A stretch of 45,986 nt of DNA from positions 1-45,986 of the forward strand of contig DAHUXW010000060.1 of NCBI GenBank assembly GCA_027306925.1, written 5' to 3'. Of this stretch, positions 35,471 through 45,986 are shown in pieces; the stretch's first letter is position 1, and every line of letters starts with the position of its first letter. The translations under genes and the position numbers were made by a program. Source of the stretch: Acidimicrobiaceae bacterium (GTDB lineage: Bacteria; Actinomycetota; Acidimicrobiia; Acidimicrobiales; Bog-793). The notes under the pieces were generated by a model. That model made no database searches, had not been told where the DNA came from, and saw nothing but the letters and a program-made list of their open reading frames with translations.

Positions 35471-36885
35471 GCGAGCTCGTCGTCGTCTCCAACCGGGGAC
35501 CGGCCACGTTCGCGGTCGGCGCGGACGGCGCCCTCGTCGCGCGCCACGCGGCCGGCGGGCTCGCCCCGAGCCTCGTGCACGCGCTCGCGGGCACGAACGC
35601 GCTGTGGATCGCGACCGCGATGGGCGACGCGGACCGGCGGGCCGCGCGCGAGGGCGTGGCGGCGGCGCTTGCGGGCGGGACGGAGCTCCGCCTCGTCGAG
35701 CTCGCGCCCGAGGTCCAGCGCGCCGCGTACCGCGTCGTCGCGAACGGCACGCTCTGGTTCGCGTACCACGGTCTGTTCGACCGGGTCCGCCAACCCGTGT
35801 TCGACCGGGCCTGGTACGAGGCGTGGGACGGCTACCGGGAGTACAACCGCACGCTCGCGGGCGAGGTCGCGCGCTGCGCGGACGAGGGTGCGACGGTCGT
35901 CGTGAACGACTACCACCTCGCGCTCGTCGGCTCGTACCTCGCCGCCGAGCGCCCGGACCTTCGGACCGTGCACTTCCACCACACGCCCTTTTGCGACGCG
36001 CACGAGCTGCGCGTGCTCCCGGACGCGGTCGCGGTCGAGCTCGTCGGCGGCCTCGCGGCCTTCGGCGCGTGCGGCTTCCACACCGAGCGCTGGGCCGGCC
36101 ACTTCCGGAGCTGCGCCGCGTCCGTCGGGGTCGAGGCGCCCGAGGTGTTCGCCTCGGCGCTCGGCACCGACGCCGACGACCTTCGAGCGGTCGCGAGCTC
36201 GCCCGGGTGCGCGGCCCGCCGCTCGGACCTGCTCGAGCGCCTCGACGGTCGTGCGCTGCTCTTCCGCAGCGACCGCGTCGAGCCCTCGAAGAACATCCTG
36301 CGGGGCTTCCTCGCGTTCGAGGAGCTGCTCGACACCGTTCCGCGATTTCGCGGCTCGGTCACGTTCGTCGCGCGCGCGTACCCGTCGCGCGAGGAGATGC
36401 CCGAGTACCGCGCGTACCGGGAGGACGTCGAGCGGCTCGTCGAGCGGGTGAACGAGCGCTTCGCGACCGCGGACCACGTGCCGATCGTGCTCGAGGTCGC
36501 GGACGACTTCGAGGCGTCGGTCGCCGCGCTGTGCTCCTACGACGTCCTGCTCGTGAACCCCGTGCGCGACGGGATGAACCTCGTCGCGAAGGAGGGGCCG
36601 GTCGCGAACCGGCACGCCGGGGTGCTCGCGCTGTCGCGCGAGGCGGGTGCGTTCGCCGAGCTCGGGACCCACGCGCTCGCGGTCCAGCCGTTCGACGTGA
36701 GCGGGACCGCCGCGGCGCTCGGGCGTGCCCTCGAGATGCCGGTCGCCGAGCGGCGAGAGCGCGCCGTGGCGCTCGCCGCGGTCGCCGGATCGCGCCCGCC
36801 CGCCCGGTGGTTCGCCGAGGTCGTGCGCGCGGCGCGCACCTCCCGGCTCCGGGGCGGTGACACCTCGGCGGCCGCGCGGCGCTGA
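35467..36885 (+). CDS. GT20 glycosyltransferase (trehalose-6-phosphate synthase-like)
   Basis: VVVSNRGPATF...VNDYHLALVGSYLAAERPDLRTVHFHHTPFCDAHELRVLP...RSDRVEPSKNILRGFLAFEELL...NPVRDGMNLVAKEG. Confidence 0.9.
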   Translation: MSELVVVSNRGPATFAVGADGALVARHAAGGLAPSLVHALAGTNALWIATAMGDADRRAAREGVAAALAGGTELRLVELAPEVQRAAYRVVANGTLWFAYHGLFDRVRQPVFDRAWYEAWDGYREYNRTLAGEVARCADEGATVVVNDYHLALVGSYLAAERPDLRTVHFHHTPFCDAHELRVLPDAVAVELVGGLAAFGACGFHTERWAGHFRSCAASVGVEAPEVFASALGTDADDLRAVASSPGCAARRSDLLERLDGRALLFRSDRVEPSKNILRGFLAFEELLDTVPRFRGSVTFVARAYPSREEMPEYRAYREDVERLVERVNERFATADHVPIVLEVADDFEASVAALCSYDVLLVNPVRDGMNLVAKEGPVANRHAGVLALSREAGAFAELGTHALAVQPFDVSGTAAALGRALEMPVAERRERAVALAAVAGSRPPARWFAEVVRAARTSRLRGGDTSAAARR

Positions 36886-36900
36886 CCGCGTCCCGCCACG

Positions 36901-36957
36901 GCCCGGTCGGCGAGCTGCGGCCCGGTCAGCGAGCTGCGGCCCGGTCGGCGATCGCGG
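36901..36957. repeat. 19-bp tandem repeat (~3 units) at the 3' end of the phosphatase gene
   Basis: GCCCGGTCGGCGAGCTGCG / GCCCGGTCAGCGAGCTGCG / GCCCGGTCGGCGATCGCGG. Confidence 0.85.
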
Positions 36958-37729
36958 CGAGGAAGGCCAGCGCAGTCGCCGGTCCGTCGAGCACGACGTC
37001 CGCGGCGCGGAGGAGATCCGGCGGGGACTCGTCGCTCGCGACCGCGATCCGCGACGTGTACGCCGCCGTACGGTCGTGGAGCTCGTCGAGCGCAGCGAAG
37101 GCGGGGAGGTCGCCCGAGTCGTCGCCGAGGAAGCAGGCCGCCCGCGCGCCCGCGGCGAGCGACGCGACGGCCGATCCCTTGTCGGGCGCAGCGGGCAGCA
37201 CGAGCTCGACCGCCATGCGCGCGGGGCGCGGCGACAGGCCGTGCCGTCCGGCTGTGGCGGTGGCGAGGTGCTCGGCGCGCTCGCGCTCCGCGGGTGCGTT
37301 CCGCCAGTGGAGCGCGACCGACCACCGCTTGCGCTCCACCTCGACGCCGGCGGGGAGCCCGGCCTCGAGCTCGCGCGCCGCGGCCTCGATCGCCTCAGCC
37401 TCGTGGGCGGCGCGCTCGGGCGCCGTGACGTGCCCGTCGGGCCCGGCACGCTCCGCGCCGTAGGAGCCGTAGGCGCGAAGCGGGCTGCGCCCCTCGCCGA
37501 GCGCGAGCCGCGGCACGAGGAACGCGGCCGGCCGCCCGGACACGACGGCGACCGTCCCGAAGCGCCGCGCAAGCCGGTGGAGCACGTCGAGCGCGCCGGG
37601 CAGGGCGTTCGCGTCCGCGGGGTCCCCGACGATCGGTGCGAGCGTCCCGTCGAAGTCCGTGAGCACGCACGTCTGCGCGGGTGCTCGGGCGAGCTCGGCG
37701 ACCGCGGCCCACGCGGGCGGGCCGAGCAC
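36926..37729 (-). CDS. Trehalose-phosphatase family (OtsB-like) HAD phosphatase
   Basis: CVLTDFDGTLAPIVGDPADANALPGALDVLHRLARRFGTVAVVSGRPAAFL...CFLGDDSGDLPAFAAL. Confidence 0.88.
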   Translation of the reverse strand: MLGPPAWAAVAELARAPAQTCVLTDFDGTLAPIVGDPADANALPGALDVLHRLARRFGTVAVVSGRPAAFLVPRLALGEGRSPLRAYGSYGAERAGPDGHVTAPERAAHEAEAIEAAARELEAGLPAGVEVERKRWSVALHWRNAPAERERAEHLATATAGRHGLSPRPARMAVELVLPAAPDKGSAVASLAAGARAACFLGDDSGDLPAFAALDELHDRTAAYTSRIAVASDESPPDLLRAADVVLDGPATALAFLAAIADRAAAR

Positions 37730-37758
37730 GGGGTGCCCGGGCGGGTCGAGCGGCGCGC

Positions 37759-38049
37759 TCAGCGGGGACGGCGCTCGCGGGGCGCCTCCCCGAGGAACCG
37801 GGCGCGCCGCCGCTCGTCGCGCCGGCGCCTCAGCCTGCGGACGAGCAGTGGGTCGTGGGCGAGGGCGTCGGGCGAGTCGATCAGGCGGTCGAGGCCGGCG
37901 CGGTAGGCCGTGGCCGACATGTCGAGGCAGCGGCGGAGCGCGACGGGCTTCGGCTCGCCGCCGTCCTCGAGCCACCAGCCGCGCTCGAAGTCCAGCATCG
38001 CCGCGTCGCGCTCGGTCAGCGCCACGGACCCGTCTCCACGGCCCGACAA
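37759..38049 (-). CDS. DUF3263-family small protein
   Basis: LTERDAAMLDFERGWWLEDGGEPKPVALRRCLDMSATAYRAGLDRLIDSPDALAHDPLLVRRLRRRRDERRRAR matches the actinobacterial DUF3263 pattern. Confidence 0.8.
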   Translation of the reverse strand: MSGRGDGSVALTERDAAMLDFERGWWLEDGGEPKPVALRRCLDMSATAYRAGLDRLIDSPDALAHDPLLVRRLRRRRDERRRARFLGEAPRERRPR

Positions 38050-38219
38050 TGCCCCGGGGGCGCGCGCGAAGCAAGGACCGTCGTCACGCTGGGCTTTCGC
38101 CCCGCCGACACGGGTGTCTGCACACGTGCGAGGCTGTGTCCCCTCCGGCGCGCGGGGCCCGCGCGCGCCCGGGCGCCCGTGCGGAGCCCTCCCGCGGGAT
38201 CGAGAGGAGCGACGGTTTG

Positions 38220-38975
38220 GTGAGCGCGGCAGGCGTGAGCTACGTGGTCGCGTTCGGCGGCGGGGTCGTCTCCTTCGTCTCCCCGTGCGTGCTCCCGGTC
38301 GTCCCCGCGTACCTCTCGATGGTCACGGGCCTCGACCTCGCCGAGGCCGAGGCGGGCGCCCGCCGCCAGATCGGCCGGATCGCGCGCGACACCTCGCTGT
38401 TCATCGCGGGCTTCGGCGCGGTCTTCGTGCTGCTCGGCATGGGCGCGTCTGCGCTCGGCGGCGCGCTCACGCGTGACAAGGTCCTGCTCACACGGGTGTC
38501 GGGTGGCGTGGTCGTCGCGATGTCGCTGTTCATCGCCGGCTCGCTCGTGCTGCGCGCCCCGTTCCTCTACGGCGAGGCGCGCTTCCACCCGAGCGCGGCC
38601 CGCCTCGGCCCGCTCTACGCGCCCGTCGCCGGTGTCGCGTTCGGCTTCGGGTGGACCCCGTGCATCGGGCCCGTGCTCTCGTCGGTTCTCGTCGTCGCGT
38701 CGGCGGACCGCGGAATCGGCCAGGGCGCGCTCCTGCTCGCGGTGTACACGGCCGGTCTCGGCCTGCCGTTCCTCGTCGTCGGCTGCGCGCTCGGGCGCGT
38801 CACCGGGGCGATGCGCTGGGTCAAACGGCGCTCACGACAGGTCACGATCGTCTCGAGCGTGCTGCTCGCCGGATTCGGGGTGCTCCTGCTGCTCAACCGG
38901 CTCACCTGGGTGACCACGGTGCTCGAGGGGTGGATGGGCCACGTCGGCCTCGGCCGGCTCGTCCACGTCGGCTGA
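38220..38975 (+). CDS. ccdA: CcdA-family cytochrome c biogenesis membrane protein
   Basis: VVAFGGGVVSFVSPCVLPVVPAYLSMVTGL...PVAGVAFGFGWTPCIGPVLSSVLVVAS. Confidence 0.9.
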   Translation: MSAAGVSYVVAFGGGVVSFVSPCVLPVVPAYLSMVTGLDLAEAEAGARRQIGRIARDTSLFIAGFGAVFVLLGMGASALGGALTRDKVLLTRVSGGVVVAMSLFIAGSLVLRAPFLYGEARFHPSAARLGPLYAPVAGVAFGFGWTPCIGPVLSSVLVVASADRGIGQGALLLAVYTAGLGLPFLVVGCALGRVTGAMRWVKRRSRQVTIVSSVLLAGFGVLLLLNRLTWVTTVLEGWMGHVGLGRLVHVG

Positions 38976-39003
38976 CCCGCGCGCCGGCGCCCGGCGGCGC
39001 CGG

Positions 39004-41658
<2,655 letters not shown>

Positions 41659-41755
41659 GACGGCCTCCATCGACGTCGATGCCGGACCGCACGCTACCCG
41701 TAGGGCGCGGGCGCGCACCCGCCCGTCCTGCGCGCGGGCGCGCGCGGACGCGGGC

Positions 41756-42334
41756 TCAGGACCCGACGGGCTCGGCGTCGCTCACGAGCGAGGCGTGCGG
41801 GTGCACCTGGTCGCGGAGCTTGCGGAGCAGCGTGACGAGCTCGGCCTGCTCACGCGCGTCGAGCACGCCCGCGAGCAGGCACTCCACGTCGCGCTCGTGG
41901 CGGCTGAGCGCCTCGCGCGTCCGCCGGAGCCCGAGAGCCGTGAGCCGCGCGAACGCGCCGCGCCGGTCGCTCGGGCAGACCTCGCGCTCGACGAGCCCCG
42001 CTTCGACGAGCCGGTCCACCGCCCGCGTGAGCCCGCTCGGGGTGAGGGCCGACTGCGCCGCGAGGTCGCTCATGCGCAGCCGGCCGTCCGCGCTGCGCCC
42101 GAGCCGCACGAGGATCTCGAAGGACTGCCCGCCGACGCCGAGCTCGCCCTCGAGACCCGGCGTGAGCACCTTGCGCAGGCCGCTGGCGGTCTCGAGCACA
42201 AGGCCGATGAGCGTGATCGGGTCGTTCGCGTCTCCGCCGGCGCTGCTCGCGAGCGCCGCGCAGCGGTCCAGGTCGACCGTGCCGTCGTGCGTCGCGACCG
42301 CACTGCCCTCGGATCGGTCGAGCTCGGTGCCCAT
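41756..42334 (-). CDS. MarR-family transcriptional regulator
   Basis: [64 protein letters not shown]. Confidence 0.9.
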   Translation of the reverse strand: MGTELDRSEGSAVATHDGTVDLDRCAALASSAGGDANDPITLIGLVLETASGLRKVLTPGLEGELGVGGQSFEILVRLGRSADGRLRMSDLAAQSALTPSGLTRAVDRLVEAGLVEREVCPSDRRGAFARLTALGLRRTREALSRHERDVECLLAGVLDAREQAELVTLLRKLRDQVHPHASLVSDAEPVGS

Positions 42335-42353
42335 GGTCGAAGTGTACCCCCGC

Positions 42354-42393
42354 TGCATAACTAGTTGCGCAGGAAATAATTGTGCGGTATTAT
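42354..42393 (+). promoter_or_regulatory. Predicted MarR operator overlapping the yceI promoter
   Basis: TGCATAACTAGTTGCGCA (14/18 dyad, 42354-42371) overlaps TTGCGC (42365-42370)-N17-TATTAT (42388-42393). Confidence 0.65.
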
Positions 42394-42507
42394 CACATCG
42401 GTCCGGCAGCCGGGAAACGGTACCTCGGCGGCGCCGCAGAGCGGTGGCCGGATCGTGCGACCGACACGGCCCGCGACCGCGGGCCGACGACGACGAGGAG
42501 CCTCCAG

Positions 42508-43086
42508 ATGGCAGAGACGACCGAGACCACGAGAACGGTGAACGGGGCGCCGGTGCCGGTGCCCGGCGTGTACGACCTCGACATCGCGCACTCGAGCGTC
42601 GCGTTCGTCGTCCGGCACCTCATGGTGTCGAAGGTGCGCGGCACGTTCCACGGCTTCGACGGGACGATCACGGTCGCACAGGACCCGACCGAGTCGGGCG
42701 TCACCGCTACCGTGCAGGTCGCGACCGTGGACACGCGCGACGAGAAGCGCGACGCGCACTTGCGCTCGCCCGACTTCTTCGACGCGGAGACCTTCCCGGC
42801 GATGACCTTCACGAGCACGCGCGTCCTGCCGGCCGGAGGGACCGACTGGAAGGTCGAGGGCGACCTCACGATCCACGGGGTCACGCGCTCGGTCGTCCTC
42901 GACGTCGAGTTCAACGGCGGGACCGGCGACCCCTACGGCGGCACGCGCATCGGGTTCAGCGCGTCGACCGAGATCGACCGTGAGGACTTCGGCATGACGT
43001 TCAACATGGCGCTCGAGACCGGCGGCGTCATGGTCTCGAAGGTCGTGAGGATCGAGATCGAGGCCGAGGCGATCCTCCAGGCCTGA
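42508..43086 (+). CDS. YceI-family protein
   Basis: GVYDLDIAHSSVAFVVRHLMVSKVRGTFHGFDGTITVAQDP...SPDFFDAETFPAMTFTSTRV. Confidence 0.93.
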   Translation: MAETTETTRTVNGAPVPVPGVYDLDIAHSSVAFVVRHLMVSKVRGTFHGFDGTITVAQDPTESGVTATVQVATVDTRDEKRDAHLRSPDFFDAETFPAMTFTSTRVLPAGGTDWKVEGDLTIHGVTRSVVLDVEFNGGTGDPYGGTRIGFSASTEIDREDFGMTFNMALETGGVMVSKVVRIEIEAEAILQA

Positions 43087-43143
43087 GCCGCGGCTCGCGC
43101 GGGCCGGCAGGGTCGCAGCACGACCCGGCCGGCTCGCCGCCGC

Positions 43144-43247
43144 GCCCGGCGCCCCCGTCGCCCGGCGCCCCCGTTGCCCGGCGCCCCCGTCGCACGGCGC
43201 CCCCGTCGCACGGCGCCCCCCGGCGCCCCCGTTGCACGGCGCCCCTG
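43144..43247. repeat. 16-bp GC-rich tandem repeat (~6 units, irregular at 3' end)
   Basis: GCCCGGCGCCCCCGTC x3 (C/T last base), then GCACGGCGCCCCCGTC-type units; lies immediately upstream of the ABC ATPase start. Confidence 0.85.
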
Positions 43248-43258
43248 GGCCTGATCGA

Positions 43259-44077
43259 ATGCACGCCGTGCCGGCTGCGAGCGCCCGTCAGCCCGTGGCC
43301 GTGGTCACCGGCGTGACCGTCGTGGCGGACGGCCGCCTGATCCTCGGACCGGTCTCGATGACCCTCGGGCCGGGCGAGCACTGGGCGCTCCTCGGGCCGA
43401 ACGGCGCGGGGAAGACGACGCTGCTCTCGCTGCTCGGCGCGCAGCGGCACCCGACGGCCGGCGAGGTCGTGGTGCTCGGCGGTCGCCTCGGGCGAGTCGA
43501 CATGCGCGAGCTGCGCCGCCAGATCGGGGTCGTCGGGCACAACGTCGCGGACCGGCTCCCGGTCGGCGCGTCCGCGCTCGAGCTCGTGCTCACCGGCCGT
43601 GACGGGATCCTCGCACCGTGGTGGGGGAGCTTCGACGCCGCGGACCGCGCCGCCGCGCTCGCGCTGCTCGAGCGCTTCCACTGCGGCCACCTCGCCGACC
43701 AGCGGTTCGTGCAGCTCTCCCAGGGCGAGCGCCAGCGGGTCCTGCTCGCGCGCTCGATGTACGGCCGGCACCGGCTGCTGCTGCTCGACGAGCCGGCGGT
43801 CGGGGTCGACCTTCCCGGTCGCGAGGCGCTCGTCGCCGCGCTCGACTCGCTCGCGTCGGAGCCCGACGCGCCCGCGACTGTGCAGGTCGTGCACACGCTC
43901 GAGGAGCTGCCGTCCTCGACGAGCCACGCGCTTCTGCTCCGCGACGGGCGGGCGGTCGCTGCCGGCCGGGCAGCCGAGGTGCTCGCCGACGAGCCCCTCG
44001 GGGCGTGCTTCGGGCTGGCGGTCCGCGTGCACCGCGACGGGGGCCGCTACAGCGCGCGCGCCGCGTCGTCCTGGTAG
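43259..44077 (+). CDS. ABC transporter ATPase (iron/molybdate-type)
   Basis: LLGPNGAGKTTLLSLLGAQRHPTAGEVVVLGG...LSQGERQRVLLARSMYGRHRLLLLDEPAVGVD. Confidence 0.9.
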   Translation: MHAVPAASARQPVAVVTGVTVVADGRLILGPVSMTLGPGEHWALLGPNGAGKTTLLSLLGAQRHPTAGEVVVLGGRLGRVDMRELRRQIGVVGHNVADRLPVGASALELVLTGRDGILAPWWGSFDAADRAAALALLERFHCGHLADQRFVQLSQGERQRVLLARSMYGRHRLLLLDEPAVGVDLPGREALVAALDSLASEPDAPATVQVVHTLEELPSSTSHALLLRDGRAVAAGRAAEVLADEPLGACFGLAVRVHRDGGRYSARAASSW

Positions 44078-44153
44078 CGGGAGACGTGACGGACGCCGTG
44101 GCGCCGTCGCCGCGAGCGCGCCGTGCCTGCCCGGCCGGCGCCGCCCGGACGGC

Positions 44154-45293
44154 TCAGGGCTTCGGGGGCTCCTCGTCGCGCCGGCCGATCACGTGGACGT
44201 CGATGCCGGTCTCCGCGGCGAAGCGCAGCACGCGGCTCACGACCGAGCCGCGAGTGAGCTCCTCGACGCGGCTTCGCCGGCTCGATCCGAGTACGATCTG
44301 GGCGACCTGCGCCTCGCGGGCGAACGACACGAGCGCGCGCGCGGGCTCGTCGCCGACGATCTCGTGCCACGCCCCACCGACGTCCTCGGCGAGCCGGCGC
44401 ACCTCCGCGAGGCTCGCGCTCGGCGCGGCCGTGTCGGACTGGACGTGGACGACGTGAAGGTCGCCCTTCACGCGCCCGGCCAGGCGGGCGGCGCGGCGCA
44501 CGACGCCGAGCGTTCCCGGGGCGCCCGTCACCGCGACCAAGATCCGCTCCGTCGTCTCCCACACCGCGCTCGGATGGTGCGAGTGCAGGTAGGCGAGGAG
44601 CTCCTCCTCGGTCTCGTCCGCGACGAAGCGGAGCGCGAGCTCGCGCAGCGCGACGAGGTTCTCGGTCCGGAAGAAGCCGGCGAGCGCGTCCGGGACCTTG
44701 CTCGGCGGGTAGACGTTTCCGTGCACCATCCTTCGCCTCAGCTGCTGGGGCGAGGAGTCGATGAGCTCGAGCTGGTCCGCGCGGCGCACGACCCAGTCCG
44801 GGACCCGCTCGCGCACCGGAACGCCCGTGATCTGCTCGACCGCATCGGCGATGCTCTCGAGGTGCTGGACGTTCACGGTGCTCACGACCGCGATCCCCAC
44901 CTCGAGGAGCTCGAGGACGTCCTGCCACCGCTTCGCGTTGCGCCCGGAGCCGGGGACGTTCGTGTGGGCGAGCTCGTCGACGAGCGCGACCTCCGGCCGG
45001 CGGGCGAGCACGGCCTCGAGGTCCATCTCCTCGAAGCTCGACCCGCGGTACTCGACGCGGCGCCGCGCGACGACCTCGAGGTCGCGCAGCTGCTCCTCGG
45101 TGTGCGCGCGCCCGTGGGTCTCGACGAACGCGACCACGACGTCCCGTCCGCGCTCGTGGCGCCGCCAGCCCTCGTCGAGCATCGCCCAGGTCTTTCCGAC
45201 CCCGGCGGCCGCGCCGAGGTAGATACGGAACCGGCCGGCCGGGTTCACGTCACCCGCGTCGTCTGCCACGTCCCGTGACTCGTCGGCGTCCAC
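44154..45293 (-). CDS. KdpD N-terminal sensor domain plus UspA domain, stand-alone
   Basis: GRFRIYLGAAAGVGKTWAMLDEGWRRHERGRDVVVAFVETHGR...VLARRPEVALVDELAHTNVPGSGRNAKRWQDVLELLEVGIAVVSTVNVQHLESIADAVEQITGVPVRERVPDWVV; no histidine kinase domain. Confidence 0.93.
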   Translation of the reverse strand: MDADESRDVADDAGDVNPAGRFRIYLGAAAGVGKTWAMLDEGWRRHERGRDVVVAFVETHGRAHTEEQLRDLEVVARRRVEYRGSSFEEMDLEAVLARRPEVALVDELAHTNVPGSGRNAKRWQDVLELLEVGIAVVSTVNVQHLESIADAVEQITGVPVRERVPDWVVRRADQLELIDSSPQQLRRRMVHGNVYPPSKVPDALAGFFRTENLVALRELALRFVADETEEELLAYLHSHHPSAVWETTERILVAVTGAPGTLGVVRRAARLAGRVKGDLHVVHVQSDTAAPSASLAEVRRLAEDVGGAWHEIVGDEPARALVSFAREAQVAQIVLGSSRRSRVEELTRGSVVSRVLRFAAETGIDVHVIGRRDEEPPKP

Positions 45294-45358
45294 CTCCGGA
45301 TTCTCGCCGATCGCTGGCAGCCGGCGCGGGCACGCGCGCCGGCGCCGCGGGCGACGAG

Positions 45359-45986
45359 ATGAGCGGCTCGCGACCTCCGGACGCGGGAGGGCCCGGCCCG
45401 AACGCGGCGCTCGCCGGCGGCTGCGCGCTCCTTGGCTCGCGCACCGTGCTCGGCGCCGGTCTCGCGGTCGCGGGCGTTGCCCTGCTGAGCGCCGTGATGG
45501 TCCCGCTGCGCGGCCACCTCGGCGTCGCGACGAGCGCGCTCGTGCTCGTCGTGCCGGTCGTGCTCGGCGTCGCCGTCGGCGGCTTCGTCTCGGGCGCCGT
45601 CGCGGTCGCCGCAGGGTTCCTCGCCTACGACCTTTTGTTCATCCCCCCCTACGACACGCTCACGGTGGGCGCGTCGCAGAACTGGCTCGCGCTCGCCGTG
45701 TACGTCGTCGTGATGCTCATCGTCTCGAGGATCGTCGCGAGCCTGCGCGAGGCCCGGGCGCAGGCCCGGCTGCGCGAGCAGGACGCGCGGCGCCTGCTCG
45801 AGCTCTCCGACGCCCTTATCGGCGACGCCTCGCCCTTCGAGCTGCTCGACGTCGTCGCCGCGACCGTGAAGCGCGCGTTTCGCTTGCGCTCGGTCGCCGT
45901 CCTGCTCGCTAGGGCGCCCGGCGACGCCGAGCTCTCGCCGGCACAGCGCGCACCCGGCACGCCCGGGCGCGAGCATCCGGCGGCCT
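45359..45986 (+). CDS. DUF4118 (KdpD-like transmembrane) sensor protein, truncated by window end
   Basis: Frame open from ATG 45359 to the window edge: ...FVSGAVAVAAGFLAYDLLFIPPYDTLTVGASQNWLALAVYVVVMLIVSRIVASLREARAQARLREQDARRLLELSDALIGDAS; GAF-like region begins. Confidence 0.82.
   Translation, partial: MSGSRPPDAGGPGPNAALAGGCALLGSRTVLGAGLAVAGVALLSAVMVPLRGHLGVATSALVLVVPVVLGVAVGGFVSGAVAVAAGFLAYDLLFIPPYDTLTVGASQNWLALAVYVVVMLIVSRIVASLREARAQARLREQDARRLLELSDALIGDASPFELLDVVAATVKRAFRLRSVAVLLARAPGDAELSPAQRAPGTPGREHPAA

Noticed and set aside
43144-43247. CRISPR array
   Set aside because: Units are contiguous 16-mers with no spacers; a simple tandem repeat.

Overview
High-GC actinobacterial-type chromosomal window with about 40 supportable CDSs. 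No rRNA, tRNA, CRISPR or transposase was recognised. The main feature is a candidate vitamin B6 (pyridoxamine/pyridoxal) catabolic island at ~1-27.6 kb. Four neighbouring genes resemble, from memory, the Mesorhizobium loti B6 degradation pathway I enzymes: pyridoxamine-pyruvate aminotransferase (15344-16519), FHMPC dehydrogenase of the 3-hydroxyacyl-CoA dehydrogenase family (22662-23588), 4-pyridoxolactonase (23610-24362) and SDR pyridoxal 4-dehydrogenase (24394-25125). A class II aldolase-fold protein (19118-19867) is a candidate HMPDC decarboxylase. The expected flavoprotein 4-pyridoxate dehydrogenase and MHPC ring-opening oxygenase are not seen. In their place are an interleaved three-subunit molybdenum hydroxylase with a CoxG-like protein, an M29/NicX-like metalloenzyme, a luciferase-like flavin monooxygenase, a cupin and an amidohydrolase. 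I propose a variant ring-cleavage route. Two ABC importers (a LIV-type and a BMP/PnrA-type) sit upstream, behind near-identical ~92-bp promoter copies. Two paralogous FCD-GntR regulators are adjacent. A 20-bp dyad (GTCAACAGnnnnCAGnCGAC) recurs at four places and may define the regulon. From 27.6 to 46 kb the content is mostly housekeeping: groEL with CIRCE, MFS, flavin-based redox genes, GpgS/GT20/OtsB, ccdA, aconitase, MarR/YceI, an ABC ATPase and a split KdpD-like pair. The exception is a SAM-I riboswitch in front of a threonine-synthase-like gene coupled to a MoaD/ThiS-type sulfur carrier, which may be a homocysteine-forming system. All family calls come from reading the translations; no database search was run.
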